Positions 5,999 through 6,011 of a stretch of DNA of 6,011 nucleotides are shown here, piece by piece. The stretch is from Thermoanaerobaculia bacterium (GTDB taxonomy: Bacteria; Acidobacteriota; Thermoanaerobaculia; Gp7-AA8). The stretch covers positions 1-6,011 of the forward strand of contig JAMPYE010000289.1 in assembly GCA_023700825.1 (NCBI GenBank), given 5' to 3'. The notes under the pieces are model-generated. The model did no database searches and had not been told where the DNA came from. It saw nothing but the letters and a program-made list of their open reading frames with translations. Both the position numbers and the translations under genes were made by a program. The stretch's first letter is position 1; every line of letters starts with the position of its first letter.

Positions 5999-6011
5999 GC
6001 ATTGAACTCGA

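Larger units (their letters stand above)
5850..6011 (+). other. Probable 5' leader of an rRNA operon (mature rRNA not reached)
   Basis: No coding sequence is supported here. The stretch is less GC-rich than the genes. It carries a boxA-like element (5864-5884), a second partial copy (5903-5916) and two hairpins (5920-5945 and 5976-5994). BoxA followed by processing-type stems is the usual layout upstream of 16S rRNA. The window ends in TTGAACTCGA, which could lie at or just before a 16S 5' end, but the diagnostic GAGTTTGATC block is not present. A different non-coding RNA or a spacer before 23S is possible. Confidence 0.5.

Noticed and set aside
5971..6011. Possible 16S rRNA 5' end, because AATAACGCTAG resembles the early 16S AACGCTGG block
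   Set aside because: The preceding GAGTTTGATCCTGGCTCAG block is absent and the following bases do not match. The resemblance looks accidental.

Overview
The window comes from a GC-rich bacterial chromosome. It holds six protein genes and, at its right end, a structured non-coding leader. LspA together with IspG points to a bacterium that makes lipoproteins and uses the methylerythritol phosphate (MEP) isoprenoid pathway. The IspG sequence and the GC content suggest an Acidobacteriota- or Planctomycetota-like lineage, but this is only an impression without a database search.

Left part (1-2088, + strand): the C-terminal half of a biosynthetic-type thiolase is followed by the two subunits of a succinyl-CoA:3-oxoacid CoA-transferase (scoA, scoB). 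Together they form an acetoacetate or ketone-body utilisation module. The transferase activates acetoacetate with succinyl-CoA, and the thiolase cleaves acetoacetyl-CoA to two acetyl-CoA, or runs in reverse.

Middle (2089-3887, + strand): two tightly coupled genes follow scoB without a gap. The first encodes a 149-residue protein with one N-terminal hydrophobic segment. The second encodes a 450-residue polytopic membrane protein with GT-C glycosyltransferase hallmarks. The stop of scoB directly abuts the GTG of the first gene, and the two genes overlap by GTGA. The small protein looks like a detached extracytoplasmic domain or partner of the GT-C enzyme. It is the least understood part of the window.

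Right part (3934-5590, - strand): ispG then lspA, 10 bp apart, converge on the GT-C gene. A plausible sigma70-type promoter lies just upstream of ispG.

Far right (5591-6011): no coding region is supported. After the ispG promoter comes a run of inverted repeats and a sequence closely resembling the boxA antitermination element of rRNA leaders, with a second shorter copy 37 bp later. I read this as the leader of an rRNA operon pointing right, whose first mature rRNA would begin at or just beyond the window end. No mature rRNA sequence is visible, so this remains an inference. I found no CRISPR array, insertion sequence or tRNA, and no convincing new defence-type system.
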